DNA of 5,656 nucleotides from Bacteroidales bacterium UBA714 (GTDB lineage Bacteria > Bacteroidota > Bacteroidia > Bacteroidales > UBA932), in the NCBI GenBank assembly GCA_002298075.1, contig DBLW01000105.1, positions 1-5,656 on the forward strand. Reading direction: 5' to 3'. How positions within the stretch are numbered: the stretch's first letter is position 1; each line of letters begins with the position of its first letter. Of the stretch, positions 5,352-5,656 are shown piece by piece. The notes below the pieces were generated by a model. It was given only the letters and a program-made list of their open reading frames with translations, ran no database searches and had not been told where the DNA came from. The position numbers and the translations under genes were made by a program.

Positions 5352-5656
5352 ATGATACCGGAAATAAAGATTGAAGACTATACTTACGACCTTCCTGACG
5401 GAAGGATTGCAAAATATCCCCTGCCGGAAAGAGATTCTTCCAAACTGCTCTGCTATGATAATGGCAAGATAGAAGAAAAGGTGTTCAAAGAAATATCCTC
5501 GCTTATTCCAGAAGAATCAATGATGGTGTTCAATGACACGAGAGTTGTTCCCGCAAGGCTCCGCTTTGTCAGGCCGACAGGCGCTCATATTGAGATATTC
5601 TGCCTTGAGCCTGTCTTGCCGCAGGAATATGCGGGCATGTTCTCAGAGACTGCCAG
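5352..5656 (+). CDS. queA: QueA-type S-adenosylmethionine:tRNA ribosyltransferase-isomerase, 3'-truncated
   Basis: The first 101 codons are present and the frame runs off the window. QueA moves the ribosyl part of S-adenosylmethionine onto preQ1 in the tRNA wobble position, forming epoxyqueuosine in queuosine synthesis. Visible family marks are YDLPDGRIAKYPLPERDSSK (residues 12-31), MVFNDTRVVPARL (58-70) and TGAHIEIFCLEP (75-86). The ATG at 5352 is preceded by a good promoter but no Shine-Dalgarno. The IEDYTYDLP opening and IEIFCLEP segment look more like the longer second QueA-like protein I recall from Bacteroidales than like the standard QueA. The classical activity is therefore likely but not certain. 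It is divergent from the XRE gene. Confidence 0.9.
   Translation, partial: MIPEIKIEDYTYDLPDGRIAKYPLPERDSSKLLCYDNGKIEEKVFKEISSLIPEESMMVFNDTRVVPARLRFVRPTGAHIEIFCLEPVLPQEYAGMFSETA

Overview
The window looks like chromosomal DNA from a member of the Bacteroidota, probably order Bacteroidales. Three gene starts are preceded by close matches to the Bacteroidetes sigma-factor promoter (TTTG, about 20 bases, TAnnTTTG). Shine-Dalgarno sequences are weak or absent. The XRE regulator and the QueA-type protein resemble Bacteroidales forms as I recall them. The genus cannot be named from this sequence.

Layout. At the left edge is the C-terminal part of an M19 membrane dipeptidase (+, 1-828). Its 3' end overlaps the end of a convergent leftward block. 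Read in its own direction, that block is an XRE-type regulator (4830-4366), a 197-base gap with short repeats, hairpins and a promoter, then pyrD (4168-3119), cinA (3122-1815) and a ten-helix EamA/DMT permease (1747-794). pyrD and cinA share an ATGA stop/start overlap, and the permease follows 67 bases later, so pyrD-cinA-permease is probably one transcript. At the right edge a QueA-type tRNA modification gene starts on the + strand (5352 onward, cut by the window end). It is divergent from the XRE gene across about 520 non-coding bases.

Function. The protein genes are mostly housekeeping: the quinone-linked step of pyrimidine synthesis (PyrD), pyridine-nucleotide repair or salvage (CinA), peptide hydrolysis, metabolite transport and queuosine-type tRNA modification. 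I see no phage, transposon, CRISPR array, rRNA or tRNA, and no evident new multi-gene system.

The least explained DNA is the divergent XRE/queA intergenic region. It holds a candidate operator dyad on the XRE promoter, a 240-base tract of only 21% G+C with three consecutive inverted repeats, a cluster of TGTAAC/GTTACA hexamers including a perfect 14-base palindrome, and a canonical promoter for queA. A second unexplained element is the repeat and hairpin block between XRE and pyrD, which contains the pyrD promoter.
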